Positions 1 to 10,310 of a DNA stretch of 37,360 nucleotides are shown piece by piece (within the stretch, counting starts at the first letter, position 1; each line of letters opens with the position of its first letter). The notes below the pieces were generated by a model. The model worked only from the letters and a program-made list of their open reading frames with translations. It was not told where the DNA came from and ran no database searches. A program made the position numbers and the translations under genes. Origin of the DNA: Sunxiuqinia sp. (lineage in GTDB: Bacteria > Bacteroidota > Bacteroidia > Bacteroidales > Prolixibacteraceae); assembly GCA_024635605.1 (NCBI GenBank), contig JAGXIR010000090.1, positions 1 through 37,360 of the forward strand, read 5' to 3'.

Positions 1-1
1 A

Positions 2-448
2 GTACAGGTTGAAAAGTCGAATATGTCTTTCATTTGTAGTGATTTGAGTCACTTGTCAGATTATACCAAGCCCATTTCAAATACGGTTTTTAAGTTGCTA
101 AAGCGAAACTTACCTGGTCCGTTCACTTTCATTTTGGAGGCTAACTCGAATGTTCCCAAATACTTCAAGGGCAAAAAGAAAACCGTTGGAATTCGTGTCC
201 CAGACAACAACATTATCCGCGAAATTGTGCGGCAGCTTGGCAATCCCATACTTTCCACTTCGGTTCATGATGAAGATACGGTGATTGAATATACTACTGA
301 TCCGGAGCTGATTCACGAAAAGTTTGAAGAGTTTGCCGATCTGGTTATTGATGGAGGTTACGGAGATAACGTGGCATCAACAGTGATTGATTGCACGGTA
401 GATCTGCCGGTGATTATTCGCCAGGGGAAAGGTATTGTTCAAGAGTAA
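2..448 (+). CDS. tsaC: L-threonylcarbamoyladenylate synthase (YrdC/Sua5 family), C-terminal part, truncated at window start
   Basis: Frame is open to the window edge upstream of the listed ORF start (…VQVEKSNMSFICSDLSHLSDY…); YrdC/Sua5-like motifs 'ICSDLSHLSDY', 'GPFTFILEA', 'KKTVGIRVPD', 'STSVHDEDT'. Confidence 0.9.
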   Translation, partial: VQVEKSNMSFICSDLSHLSDYTKPISNTVFKLLKRNLPGPFTFILEANSNVPKYFKGKKKTVGIRVPDNNIIREIVRQLGNPILSTSVHDEDTVIEYTTDPELIHEKFEEFADLVIDGGYGDNVASTVIDCTVDLPVIIRQGKGIVQE

Positions 449-489
449 TTTTTGATAGGTGCAGCCCAATTTTGATAAGCCCTTCTGGT

Positions 490-1938
490 TTATTTTTTCC
501 AGAATGCCGGCGAGAACAACACCAATACGGTAAACAATTCCAAACGTCCGAGCAACATCAAAAACGACAAAAACCATTTTCCGGCCGGGTGGATGTGATG
601 GAAGTTTGCAGCCGGTCCAACATTTCCCAAGCCAGGCCCAATATTCCCCAGCGAAGTAGCAACCGCTCCCATGGCCGACTCCAAATCGGGCTCAATTAAG
701 GTGTACAGGATGGTGCTCAAGAAAAATATGATGAAATAAAACATGAAAAAAGCCAGCACGTTGGTGATAATTTGTTCGGATACTGCCCGTTTGTTGAACC
801 GAACAGGAATTATGGCATTGGGATGCAGCAAGCGTCGCAGTTCGTAATAACTGTTTTTCAGCAACAAAACAACCCGCATGATTTTTATTCCGCCCCCCGT
901 TGATCCGGCACTTCCTCCAAAAAAGAAAAGAGCGAAAATGATGATGGTAAGAAAAGGAGTCCAGGTGAGGTAATCGGTTGTTGCGTAGCCGGTGGTAGTG
1001 ATAATGGAAACCACCTGAAACAAGGCATCGCGAAAGGCCAATTCAAACCCCAATTGCGTTGAAATGAGTAGTCCGCTGAAAATTATCGCCGTAAATCCAA
1101 TAATGAACAAGATGTAGTATTTGAATTCCTCATTTTTGAAGACTTTATCAAACTTTCCGTGGATTGCCAGGTAGGAAAGGGTGAAGTTGGTGCCGGCCAA
1201 AAACATGAAAAAGATGATGACATACTGGATGTAGGGAGAGGACCAGTAGGCAATTGATGCCTGTTTGGTGGAATAACCACCAGTAGCCATGGTGGTGAAT
1301 GCATGGTTAACGGCATCGAAGAGGGTCATGCCACCGGCCCACAGCAAAAGCGTTTCAGCTACTGTAAAACCCAGGTAGATAATCCACAGGCTTTTTGCTG
1401 TCTGCCTGATTCTAGGGCTGATTTTGTCGGGTGTTGGCCCCGGAACTTCGGCGGCAAACAACTGCATACCGCCAATACCAAAGATCGGCAAAATGGCCAG
1501 CGACAAAACGATGATCCCCATGCCTCCTAACCACTGGGTCATGCTGCGCCAAAACAGGATCCCGTTCGGAAGCGACTCAATGTCGTTTAATATAGACGAA
1601 CCAGTGGTTGTAAACCCAGACATGGTTTCGAAAAAAGCGTTGGTCAATGAGGGAATGGAATGACTGAACAGGTAGGGTAAACTTCCGAAGAAGGAAAAAA
1701 CCACCCACACCAGGCTTACTATAACAAACCCTTCGTGCTTTCCAATTTTTTTATCTGCCCCGCTCGTCGCCAGCAAGGTTAATGATCCAACTCCAATACT
1801 AATGAGTGCTGAGTTGAGTAGTGCCATGAGACCAGCATCCTGATAAATAGCCGATACGCCCATAGCAATCAGCATGGACACTCCTTCAACAACTAACAAA
1901 AAACCCAGAACACGAAAGATTATCTTGACGTTGAGCAT
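490..1938 (-). CDS. trkH: TrkH family potassium uptake protein
   Basis: 482 aa multi-TM protein with TrkH motifs 'TMSGFTTTGSSIL', 'WRSMTQWLGGMGIIVLSLAILP', 'TMATGGYSTKQASI', 'FGGSAGSTGGGIKIMR'. Confidence 0.96.
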   Translation of the reverse strand: MLNVKIIFRVLGFLLVVEGVSMLIAMGVSAIYQDAGLMALLNSALISIGVGSLTLLATSGADKKIGKHEGFVIVSLVWVVFSFFGSLPYLFSHSIPSLTNAFFETMSGFTTTGSSILNDIESLPNGILFWRSMTQWLGGMGIIVLSLAILPIFGIGGMQLFAAEVPGPTPDKISPRIRQTAKSLWIIYLGFTVAETLLLWAGGMTLFDAVNHAFTTMATGGYSTKQASIAYWSSPYIQYVIIFFMFLAGTNFTLSYLAIHGKFDKVFKNEEFKYYILFIIGFTAIIFSGLLISTQLGFELAFRDALFQVVSIITTTGYATTDYLTWTPFLTIIIFALFFFGGSAGSTGGGIKIMRVVLLLKNSYYELRRLLHPNAIIPVRFNKRAVSEQIITNVLAFFMFYFIIFFLSTILYTLIEPDLESAMGAVATSLGNIGPGLGNVGPAANFHHIHPAGKWFLSFLMLLGRLELFTVLVLFSPAFWKK

Positions 1939-1950
1939 ATCCGTGCTGAA

Positions 1951-3285
1951 TTACTTAAAATATTTATCTAGTTTTTGAATCGCAGAAGGTAGTGCAAAAA
2001 CAACCACTTTGTCATTCGCCTGAATGTGTGTATCTCCCTTGGCCACGAACCCCTTTGACCCACGAATTAAACCGCCGATTTTGGCATCGTCCGGAAATTC
2101 CAAATCCTTAATGGGGTACTCAGTAATTCGGGAGCCTTCTTTCGCGATGAATTCAAAAACCTCTGCATCCGAAGCCGTTAAACATTTGGCTTGAGCTACT
2201 TTGGCTCCCAGCGTGTATTTATAGATGTAGCTTGCGGCAATCAGTTTTTTATTGATCAGGCTGCCAATATCCATACTTTCGGCAATTCCCATAAAGTCGA
2301 TATTTTCCACTTCGGCCACTGTTCGTTTTACGCCCAGGCTTTTAGCCAGGTGACACGACAGAATATTGGTTTCCGAATTTCCGGTGACAGCGATAAACGC
2401 GTCCATGCGTTCAATCCGCTCTTCTTTTAGCAGTTCCAGGTTTCGGCCATCACCCTGAATCACCAGAATGTTTTCAAAGCGGTCGGCAACTTCCTGGCTG
2501 CGGATTTTATCACTCTCAATCACTTTAATGTTGTAGCTATCTCCAAGCCGTTCAACCGTTTTTTGGGCTATGCGGCTTCCTCCCAAAATCATGACATTGC
2601 GAACCGCGAAAATTTCCTTTCCGGCCAGTTCAAAAACCCGGTTCTGATTGGCACGCGTGGTAATAAAAAAGACAATGTCGCCATTATGTATGCAGTCTTG
2701 CCCGTTTGGAATGATGGTCTCGCTTTCCCGGTTAATGGCTACGGCCCGGATATCGGAGTTGATGTACGATAATTCTTCGAGCGATTTGTTTAGAATGGGT
2801 GCATTCTCGCGGATCTTAACACCCATCAGGGTCAGTTTTCCTTGTGAGAATTCAATCATCTGCCTGGTTCCCACTTGTTTAATCGATGATGCGATTTCTT
2901 TGGCAGCAAGGCTTTCAGGATAAATCAGTTCATCAACACCCAAATTGCGAAGTTTTTCCTTGTATTTATCGGTTAAATATTCACTGTTGTTGATTCGGGC
3001 CACTGTCCGCTGAACGCCCATATCTTTGGCTTGTACGCAGGCAAAGATATTCCGTTCTTCATAAGGGGTTACCGCGATAAACAAATCTGCTTTTGACAAC
3101 CCGGTTTCTTTCAAATCGCGAAAAGAATTGGCCATCCCCGTAACTGTAAGCAAATCAACCTGACTGGAAATATGATACAGTTTATCCGCATCTTCGTCCA
3201 TCAGAACAATGTCGTGGTTCTCCTTGCTCAGCATCTTGGCAAGGTGTGTTCCAACTTCGCCGGCACCTACAATAACAACCTTCAT
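1951..3285 (-). CDS. trkA: Trk system potassium transporter TrkA (two NAD-binding RCK-N / RCK-C modules)
   Basis: N-terminal 'MKVVIVGAGEVGTHLAKMLSKENHDIVLMDED' Rossmann motif, second module 'VMILGGSRIAQKTVERLG'; directly upstream of trkH in the same orientation. Confidence 0.96.
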   Translation of the reverse strand: MKVVIVGAGEVGTHLAKMLSKENHDIVLMDEDADKLYHISSQVDLLTVTGMANSFRDLKETGLSKADLFIAVTPYEERNIFACVQAKDMGVQRTVARINNSEYLTDKYKEKLRNLGVDELIYPESLAAKEIASSIKQVGTRQMIEFSQGKLTLMGVKIRENAPILNKSLEELSYINSDIRAVAINRESETIIPNGQDCIHNGDIVFFITTRANQNRVFELAGKEIFAVRNVMILGGSRIAQKTVERLGDSYNIKVIESDKIRSQEVADRFENILVIQGDGRNLELLKEERIERMDAFIAVTGNSETNILSCHLAKSLGVKRTVAEVENIDFMGIAESMDIGSLINKKLIAASYIYKYTLGAKVAQAKCLTASDAEVFEFIAKEGSRITEYPIKDLEFPDDAKIGGLIRGSKGFVAKGDTHIQANDKVVVFALPSAIQKLDKYFK

Positions 3286-3413
3286 ATTTCGTCACTCCTT
3301 TTTCAAAAATTCAGCCCGGTAAAGTAAAGTATAAAAACAACAACTTCCATGTATTTGTATTTGTTTTTCGGCTGTGTAGCCCGGTCGTCGTTGTTGCTCG
3401 GGTAGTTATTTTT

Positions 3414-5396
3414 CTATAAATCAGCAACAATCGTTTGTCGAGTTTGCAAATCTGACAAGTTGAAAAACATTCCCTTTTTCATGACCGAATCCATCTTTGT
3501 CGCTGAAAAAGGGTCGAAGTCGCTAGTTATGTGAGAACTACTCCGTTTAACTTTACCTCCTTGGTTTTGTTGGTTTTCATTGCGTTTGTTGTATTGAAAA
3601 GTTTGATCCAAAAACAGAATTATCTGGTTGTCGATGATTAGATCCGGTCCGATAAATTGCTCGCAGGAATCCAGATAGATCATCGTTGGTGGTTCCAGTT
3701 TTAGTTCACGCACAACATGTTGAGCCGAAGCTGAGAATTTTGGTTCGTTTGCGGTGCAAATCAAATAATTTTTTCGACCGTTAATGAGATGGATGTTTTG
3801 CTCTCTTGCATAAATGATGTATTTTTTTTGATTGAGCGAATGCAGTTTTTGGGTAAGTCCGGATACCAAAAAAGCGATTAGGAGTATGTTAGCAGCGAAA
3901 AAGAAATCTTTTTGTTTGAATTTGATAAAGAAAATGACGGCGCATCCCATAGCTGCGAGCAGGCTTAATTGCAAGGTGGAAATAGTGATGTTTTCGACCA
4001 GCGAAAACGGTAGTTGATCGATCTGTCGGAGCAGGAACGTAATTGCAAAAGTTACCGCCGAAAGCAATTTTGACACCCAGGCAGCCAGCCAGCTGATGGG
4101 CGAAAAAACCAAGACAAGAAAGGTGCTTCCCAGAATCAGGTAGGCAGCCGGGAGGACGATGAAATTGCTAAGCCAAAAGTAGCTTGGAAATTGATGAAAA
4201 TAATAGATGGACAAACCAAAGGTTCCAATTTGTGCGGCAAGCGACACGCAGAACAGTTGCCACATTTTATGAAGAATTTTGTTTTTAGGCTGAACCCATT
4301 TTTCAAGCCGTGGATAGAAAAATACAATGCTGATGACCGCGGAGTAGGAGAGCTGAAACCCAACTTCAAACAGTAGCTTGGGATTGACCAGCAACAGTAA
4401 AAAGGCCGAGGCTGCAATTGAATTGTAAATGGATGCCGGGCGTTGCATGCTGTTCCCAATCAGGATAAAGCTGAACATGACGGTAGCTCGTTGCACCGAA
4501 GGTGAAAAACCGGTTAGCAGCGCATAAAACCAAAGCAAGCTTCCAATAGTAAGAACAAAGCAAATTCGTCCGATCGGCGATCGTTTCAGAAAGCCAAACA
4601 GAGTGGTCAGGAAAAGGTAAATCATGCCCACATGCAAACCCGAAACCGCAAGAACATGCATGGCGCCGGTTGATGCGAAGTAGGAGCGTGTTTCCGGCGA
4701 AAGCTCTTTTCTGTAGCCCAAGGTCAGCGCTGAGATCACCTGAAGCGACTCCTCATTTTTAATGTGCGCTCGCAGCGAAGCAATCAGCCTTGCCCGGAAT
4801 CGTTCGGCTCGGAACCGAAGCGATCGGTCGTGGCTGTTTGTCACGAGCTTGTAGTTTCGGCCGGCCAGGTAGGTGCTGTAATAGACATCCCGGTTAGCCA
4901 TGAATTTTTGATAATTAAAGGAAAATGGATCACTTGCATTGCGAATACGTTGTAGGCGGCTGGTGCCGGCAAATCGATCACCGGGCTGTAGGGTGAAGGC
5001 TGAATCTGACTTTTCAAAATAGGCCAGTATTTTTTGATCATTGAAAGATGCAGAGTCGGCCCAATTGATCTGAATAAGTGCTTGATAGGAGTTGGGCTTT
5101 TCAGTAGGATATTCCAGAATGGTGGCAACATAGCGTTGTTGCTGATCTTCTCCGGAGAATTTTGATTGGGGAATGGTATAAAAAGCAGCTACAACAAAAC
5201 CAAGGCTAAGAAAAATAGAGAGGTAGCGATCGAATGGGTAGCTTTTGGTTTTGAGTTTGATCGTGACAAGTAAGCCCGAGAGTGCGAACAGGATCAAAAA
5301 TGTCATTCCAGCCCAAGGCAAAAAGTTCCCAGCGAATATTCCAATCAACCAGAAACTTAAAATTTTTGTAAAGGGGTTATTCGAAAAAAATGTCAC
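3414..5396 (-). CDS. comEC: ComEC/Rec2 family competence protein (membrane channel)
   Basis: 660 aa polytopic protein; 'ALTLGYRKELSPETRSYFASTGAMHVLAVSGLHVGMIYLFL' and 'TGFSPSVQRATVMFSFILIG' are ComEC competence-domain signatures. Confidence 0.93.
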   Translation of the reverse strand: MTFFSNNPFTKILSFWLIGIFAGNFLPWAGMTFLILFALSGLLVTIKLKTKSYPFDRYLSIFLSLGFVVAAFYTIPQSKFSGEDQQQRYVATILEYPTEKPNSYQALIQINWADSASFNDQKILAYFEKSDSAFTLQPGDRFAGTSRLQRIRNASDPFSFNYQKFMANRDVYYSTYLAGRNYKLVTNSHDRSLRFRAERFRARLIASLRAHIKNEESLQVISALTLGYRKELSPETRSYFASTGAMHVLAVSGLHVGMIYLFLTTLFGFLKRSPIGRICFVLTIGSLLWFYALLTGFSPSVQRATVMFSFILIGNSMQRPASIYNSIAASAFLLLLVNPKLLFEVGFQLSYSAVISIVFFYPRLEKWVQPKNKILHKMWQLFCVSLAAQIGTFGLSIYYFHQFPSYFWLSNFIVLPAAYLILGSTFLVLVFSPISWLAAWVSKLLSAVTFAITFLLRQIDQLPFSLVENITISTLQLSLLAAMGCAVIFFIKFKQKDFFFAANILLIAFLVSGLTQKLHSLNQKKYIIYAREQNIHLINGRKNYLICTANEPKFSASAQHVVRELKLEPPTMIYLDSCEQFIGPDLIIDNQIILFLDQTFQYNKRNENQQNQGGKVKRSSSHITSDFDPFSATKMDSVMKKGMFFNLSDLQTRQTIVADL

Positions 5397-5512
5397 GATC
5401 AGTATTTTTTACTGACAGTTTACGATAAGTCTGTTCTTGGGTTTATAATTTTTGCATTTATTTCATGAATGATGCAAAAACAGGGTAAAAACCCCTTGAA
5501 ACTCAGACGAGC

Positions 5513-6076
5513 TTACTTTTTGCCCGGTAGAACAATGCGGTAAGCAGTTTCTACTTTGCCTTTTGAAATGGCTGTCAACTTACTTTTTAAGATGCGTCTT
5601 CGCAAGGGGCTGAGGTAATCAATCAGCAGTACACCATCCAAGTGATCATATTCGTGCTGAATGACACGGGCTGCAAAGCCGCTATATTTTTCAATGTGTT
5701 CATTCAGGTTTTCGTCAAGGTATTTTATCTTCACATGCTCCGGGCGACTGATATCTTCGCGGATTTCGGGCAAGCTCAGGCAGCCTTCGTTCATCACCCA
5801 GTTGTCGCCCGTGCGTTCCAAAATTTCAGGGTTGATAAACGCCTTTTTAAAACCTTCAAGTTCGGGTTCATCCTCATCGGCGGCCGAACTGGCATCAACA
5901 ACAAAGATCCGCATCGATTTACCAACCTGCGGTGCGGCCAATCCAACGCCTTCTGAATGATACATGGTCTCAAACATGTTGTCAATCAGCTCTTTTAATC
6001 CTTCAAAATTGTTTTCAACTGGCTGTGCCACTTTCCGCAAAAGCGGATCGCCGTATACTGTTATGGGGTAAATCAT
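5513..6076 (-). CDS. def: Peptide deformylase
   Basis: Motifs 'GVGLAAPQVG', 'EGCLSLPEI', 'QHEYDHLDGVLLID'. Confidence 0.97.
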   Translation of the reverse strand: MIYPITVYGDPLLRKVAQPVENNFEGLKELIDNMFETMYHSEGVGLAAPQVGKSMRIFVVDASSAADEDEPELEGFKKAFINPEILERTGDNWVMNEGCLSLPEIREDISRPEHVKIKYLDENLNEHIEKYSGFAARVIQHEYDHLDGVLLIDYLSPLRRRILKSKLTAISKGKVETAYRIVLPGKK

Positions 6077-6495
6077 GATCTATACTTTTGTTGTTCCATA
6101 TACGATTGCAGGATAATTGTCGCACTTACAGCGTCAACAGTTCCTTTATCTTGTCTGTCTTTTTTCTTAAGGCCTGCATCAATCATGGTTTGAAAAGCCA
6201 TTTTTGAGGTAAACCTTTCATCAACTTGCTCAATGGGCATGTCCGGATAGAGCTTCTGAAAACGTCTCAAAAACGGATTGATATACAGAACGGCTTCAGA
6301 GGCTTCATTGTTCATCTGGAGTGGATAACCAATGATCACTTTTTCAACCGCTTCTTTTTGAAAATAAGCTTTCAAAAAATCAAAGATGTCATGACTGCGC
6401 ACTGTGGTTAACTTGGTGGCAATTATTTGAAGCGGATCGGTAACTGCCAGTCCAACCCGTTTTTTCCCATAATCAATTGCCAATATTCGCCCCAT
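6073..6495 (-). CDS. ruvX: Holliday junction resolvase RuvX (YqgF family)
   Basis: 'ILAIDYGKKRVGLAVTDPLQIIA', 'VIIGYPLQMNNEASE', 'VDERFTSKMA'; its stop overlaps the def start codon, so the two appear co-transcribed. Confidence 0.95.
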   Translation of the reverse strand: MGRILAIDYGKKRVGLAVTDPLQIIATKLTTVRSHDIFDFLKAYFQKEAVEKVIIGYPLQMNNEASEAVLYINPFLRRFQKLYPDMPIEQVDERFTSKMAFQTMIDAGLKKKDRQDKGTVDAVSATIILQSYMEQQKYRS

Positions 6496-6699
6496 CGCAT
6501 TTAAAATTTGTGCAAAATTAATATTCTCCGGTCAGAAAAAAAGAAGATTTTCAAAAAAGATTCCTGAATGAAGGGATTGTAAGATGTTGTAAATTAAATT
6601 GATGTGGATTTGGCATGAGCTTTGTAATTGGGCAGACAACTGATTACCGGTAAATACAGGCACCAGCATCATAATTGTTAAACTTTAAAACTGGAAGCC

Positions 6700-7389
6700 A
6701 TGAAAACAAGAAAAATGAGACTGATCGCAATGATGATTACACTTGCAGCAGTTATGACAGGAGTAAACGCGGAAGCACAACGCAGGGAAACAAGTACACA
6801 ACGAAATACCTCAAAAAAAGAAGTTCGCCAAGCCAGAGGAAGCAAAAGCACCAATCTTGGAAAAGCGTACCAAAGCAACGATCGGAACAAGCAGCTAAAA
6901 AGTAGTGGCCGCGAGTACCGGGTGGCAGACAGAACTTCAAATACAACCCGTGGTCAACGGCAGTATCATTCTGATCGCGATTTCAAACCCAAGGGAAATG
7001 CGCACTGGAACAAGTCGGCTAAATCAGGCAAGTACAGCAAAAAGCAATGGGACAATTATTATAAGCATGACAGGAAGTACGCTTATCGTCATCCACAATA
7101 CGGAAACGTTTACAGACAATTCCATGTTAATCCAGTGAGAATTCACCATCATGCCCATGGCGATTACTATTTTTACGGAGGTCATTACTACCGCCATCAC
7201 TATGGAATTGGCTACGTACGTATTGAGATTCCCCGGCACATGGTTTTCAATCACCTGCCATTTCAATGCGAACTCGTCAGGGTAGGGCCTTACGTTTATT
7301 ACCGTTACGGAGACATGTACTTCGAGCGCTACAGCCACGGATATCGACTAGCTCCGTCCATTGGCATTCAATTTTCGGCTCATTTTTAA
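6700..7389 (+). CDS. Secreted, basic, His/Tyr-rich protein of unknown function
   Basis: 229 aa ORF; plausible start and N-terminal signal peptide (MKTRKMRLIAMMITLAAVMTGVNAEAQ); C-terminal half rich in H/Y/R (HHHAHGDYYFYGGHYYRHHYG). Confidence 0.8.
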   Translation: MKTRKMRLIAMMITLAAVMTGVNAEAQRRETSTQRNTSKKEVRQARGSKSTNLGKAYQSNDRNKQLKSSGREYRVADRTSNTTRGQRQYHSDRDFKPKGNAHWNKSAKSGKYSKKQWDNYYKHDRKYAYRHPQYGNVYRQFHVNPVRIHHHAHGDYYFYGGHYYRHHYGIGYVRIEIPRHMVFNHLPFQCELVRVGPYVYYRYGDMYFERYSHGYRLAPSIGIQFSAHF

Positions 7390-7411
7390 GCATTAGATAA
7401 TCAATCAATTT

Positions 7412-7443
7412 GAAAGTCCTTCGTCCTCTGGCGGAGGACTTTC
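7412..7443. terminator. Bidirectional hairpin between convergent genes
   Basis: GAAAGTCCT (7412-7420) / AGGACTTTC (7435-7443); pairing extends inward with G-U wobbles to about 14 bp; lies between the + strand 6700 ORF and the - strand pncA. Confidence 0.75.
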
Positions 7444-7474
7444 TATTGTTGTGCAGTTTTCTTTTCAAAAGGAC

Positions 7475-8026
7475 TCATGCGTTCTTTGCCACTTCTTCAG
7501 AATAGACAATTGATGCTCCGGCAGCCTGCATTTCCTGCCAGGCCTTTTCTTCGTCGCCTGGCTGAGCTTTCACCGCTTCCACGGCATCGCGCACAACAAA
7601 CGTTTTGTAATCGGCCTCTAAAGCATCGAGCACAGTGTTTTTAACGCAGTACTCCGTGGTTAAACCGCAAATGTAAAGTTCGTCCACTTTGTTTTCTTTC
7701 AGGTAATTATTGAGTTGAATGTTGGTTGCTTCGAAGGCCGAATAGCCGTCATCGGTGTTTCGTGTCCCTTTCAGCACAACTGTTTTGATCTTGGATTGCT
7801 CCAATTCTTCCGGGAAGGCAGCTCCTTCGGAATTAGCCACGCAGTGCACGGGCCATTTTTCAAAATGCACGGAGTCTTCCGGATGCCAGTCTTTGGAGGC
7901 GACAACCAGGTCAACCAGGTTAATGAGTTTGTTGACCACCGGAATAATTTTTTTCCCATCGGGAGCCGGTAGCGCACCTCCGAGTAAAAAGTCGTTTTGA
8001 AGATCAACAATCAGTAGTGCTTTCAT
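7475..8026 (-). CDS. pncA: Nicotinamidase (PncA / isochorismatase fold)
   Basis: 'ALLIVDLQNDFLLGGALPAPDG', 'DWHPEDSVHFEKWPVHCVANSEGAAF', 'ICGLTTEYCVKNTVLDAL'. Confidence 0.95.
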   Translation of the reverse strand: MKALLIVDLQNDFLLGGALPAPDGKKIIPVVNKLINLVDLVVASKDWHPEDSVHFEKWPVHCVANSEGAAFPEELEQSKIKTVVLKGTRNTDDGYSAFEATNIQLNNYLKENKVDELYICGLTTEYCVKNTVLDALEADYKTFVVRDAVEAVKAQPGDEEKAWQEMQAAGASIVYSEEVAKNA

Positions 8027-8044
8027 GGTATTGTGTTTTTTAAT

Positions 8045-9502
8045 TTAGTCCAAATCTTTTTTTAGGTATTGCTTCGCCAGATCGTTTCGGGTGTTCCGTA
8101 AATTTTCACTGATTCCTACCTTATAAACGTGTGGGTTTAGAAATCGTTTATGTTCTTTGGGGAGCTGCTGAAGTCGCGACCGAGTGTACGCGGCAATTGT
8201 TTTTGGCTCTTGCGCTTCAAGGATTGAATTTCCGTCACGCATGATCTGATGAATCAAGCTTTCTTTTTGGCAGCTGGCGATATTTTTGTGTTTTCCTGCT
8301 TCGGTTGGATGATAAATTTCGTGGTAGTCATTTTCATGCTCAAATGAAATCCCATCGGCACAAAATATGTTTTCCTGATCGATAAAACGGTGAATCCTTT
8401 TGATTCCCGGCAAGGTCATTTTGCTCAGGTTTTCGGACACTTTGATGGATGGTTTTCCATCGAAGAACGAGAGTTTATAAACACCATCCAACGCTGCATC
8501 ATCTTTACCAGTAGCGATTGAAGTTCCAACACCAAAAACATCAATAGGCGCACCTTCCGATAATAAGCTTTGAATAATGGTTTCGTCCAGCTGGTTTGAC
8601 GCCACAATTTTCACTTCATTAAAACCAGCTTCGTCAAGCATTTTGCGTGCTTTTTTGCTGAGGTAAGTCAAGTCGCCGCTATCGAGCCGAATCCCAATCA
8701 GCTGACGTCCGCTTTTCCTGAGTTCGCGGGCTACTTTGATTGCGTTCGGAACGCCACTTTGCAAGGTGTTGTAGGTGTCGACCAGCAGGGTGCACGAATC
8801 GGGAAAATAGTTGGCGTAGGTTCGAAATGCTTCCAGTTCATCGTCGAAACTCTGAATCCACGAATGGGCCATGGTTCCGCTGCTTTCCAATCCAAAATGC
8901 CGGGCGCTGAAAACATTCGATGTTTTATCGAACCCGCCGATAATTGCTGCTTTGCTGGCGTTAATTCCGCCTAAGCCCTGGGCTCGCCGCAGTCCGAATT
9001 CCAGCAGTAGTTTGTCACCTGCTGCTTGACGGATTCGGCAAGCTTTGGTGGCAATCAGCGATTCGAAATTCAGAATATTCAGCAATAAGGTTTCTACGAG
9101 TTGGGTTTCCAATATTGTTCCTTCAACCCGCAAAGCTGGCTCGTTCGGAAAGATTAGTTCGCCCTCCTTTACCGAATGAATGTTTCCCCGGAAGGAAAAG
9201 GTTCTCAAATAATCCGTAAACTGGTTGTCAAAACCAATTGATCTCAAATAAGCACAATCACTTTCTGAATAGTTGAAATCTTCGATCATACGAAGGACAG
9301 ATGATAAGCCGGCAAATACAACAAAACTACCTCCAAACGGAGCTTTTCGAAAGAAATAGTCAAAACACGCGCTTTTTATGTAGCGCCCGCTTAAAAAATA
9401 GCCTTGGGCCATGGTCAGTTCGTAATGATCAACGTAGAGTCCGGTGTTGTTTTGAAAAGGGAGCATAAGCAATTGATTTCGTTTCTTCATAAGCAAAGGC
9501 AA
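8045..9502 (-). CDS. pncB: Nicotinate phosphoribosyltransferase
   Basis: 485 aa; 'LYVDHYELTMAQGYF', 'EFGLRRAQG', 'GTMAHSWIQSF', 'IRLDSGDL', 'VFGVGTSIATG'; adjacent to pncA on the same strand. Confidence 0.95.
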   Translation of the reverse strand: MPLLMKKRNQLLMLPFQNNTGLYVDHYELTMAQGYFLSGRYIKSACFDYFFRKAPFGGSFVVFAGLSSVLRMIEDFNYSESDCAYLRSIGFDNQFTDYLRTFSFRGNIHSVKEGELIFPNEPALRVEGTILETQLVETLLLNILNFESLIATKACRIRQAAGDKLLLEFGLRRAQGLGGINASKAAIIGGFDKTSNVFSARHFGLESSGTMAHSWIQSFDDELEAFRTYANYFPDSCTLLVDTYNTLQSGVPNAIKVARELRKSGRQLIGIRLDSGDLTYLSKKARKMLDEAGFNEVKIVASNQLDETIIQSLLSEGAPIDVFGVGTSIATGKDDAALDGVYKLSFFDGKPSIKVSENLSKMTLPGIKRIHRFIDQENIFCADGISFEHENDYHEIYHPTEAGKHKNIASCQKESLIHQIMRDGNSILEAQEPKTIAAYTRSRLQQLPKEHKRFLNPHVYKVGISENLRNTRNDLAKQYLKKDLD

Positions 9503-9810
9503 ACACCTTGCAAATTACAGCTAAATTCTTCTAAAGACTAGGTGGTTGCTCATAATTTTGGGTTTTTGAAGAAATCAGTGTGCTGGTATTGTGATCCGAA
9601 GTGTAGATTTCCTGCCTCAATAGGTGGAACTTTTCATACATCGTTGAACCGAAACTTTTTCAGCTTGTTGTGTTTTTACAGTTGAGCTTACAGGTTCGTA
9701 GTCTGTGGCCTTGGAGTTTCAATAATGCTGAATGGTTTTTAATTTTTTCTGTTTGGCATCATGATTGACCAAAAAAACAAATGTTATTAATCAATAAAAT
9801 TTTATTACCG

Positions 9811-10239
9811 ATGAAAATAAACAAAGCAAAAGCATTTTGGCAAGGAAATTTGAAAGATGGAAATGGTCGTATGCAGTTCGTTAACAGTGATACGGAATTT
9901 CCGTTTAGTTTTAAATCCAGATTTGAAGATGGCGTAGGAGCGAATCCTGAGATGCTGATTGGTTCCGCTCATGCTGGATGTTTCTCAATGGCATTTTCAA
10001 ACATTTTGGATGGCGAAGGTTACGAGCCTAAAGAAGTCAATACCGTTGCCCACATTAAATTGGATCAGGTTGACGGTGGTTTTAAGATTACTGAAAGTCA
10101 TTTGGAAGTGGAGGCGGTTGTCCCTGGAATTGATGAAGATTCATTTCAGAAGTTGGCCGTAAAAGCGAAAGAAGGTTGTCCGGTTTCGCAGGCGCTTGGA
10201 GCAATCAAAATTACTCTGGATGCCAAATTGAAAAAATAA
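9811..10239 (+). CDS. OsmC/Ohr family peroxiredoxin-like protein
   Basis: ORF track begins at 9781; the second ATG (MKINKAKAFWQGNLKDG) matches typical OsmC starts; 'GANPEMLIGSAHAGCFSMAF' and 'KEGCPVSQALGAIKITLDAKL' are OsmC signatures (two conserved Cys). Confidence 0.92.
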   Translation: MKINKAKAFWQGNLKDGNGRMQFVNSDTEFPFSFKSRFEDGVGANPEMLIGSAHAGCFSMAFSNILDGEGYEPKEVNTVAHIKLDQVDGGFKITESHLEVEAVVPGIDEDSFQKLAVKAKEGCPVSQALGAIKITLDAKLKK

Positions 10240-10310
10240 GCTGAGGAAGCTTGTGAAACGGAAAATCTTTTCCGCGTCCTTTATTTTGAATAATAGGCCT
10301 TTTAAAAAAA

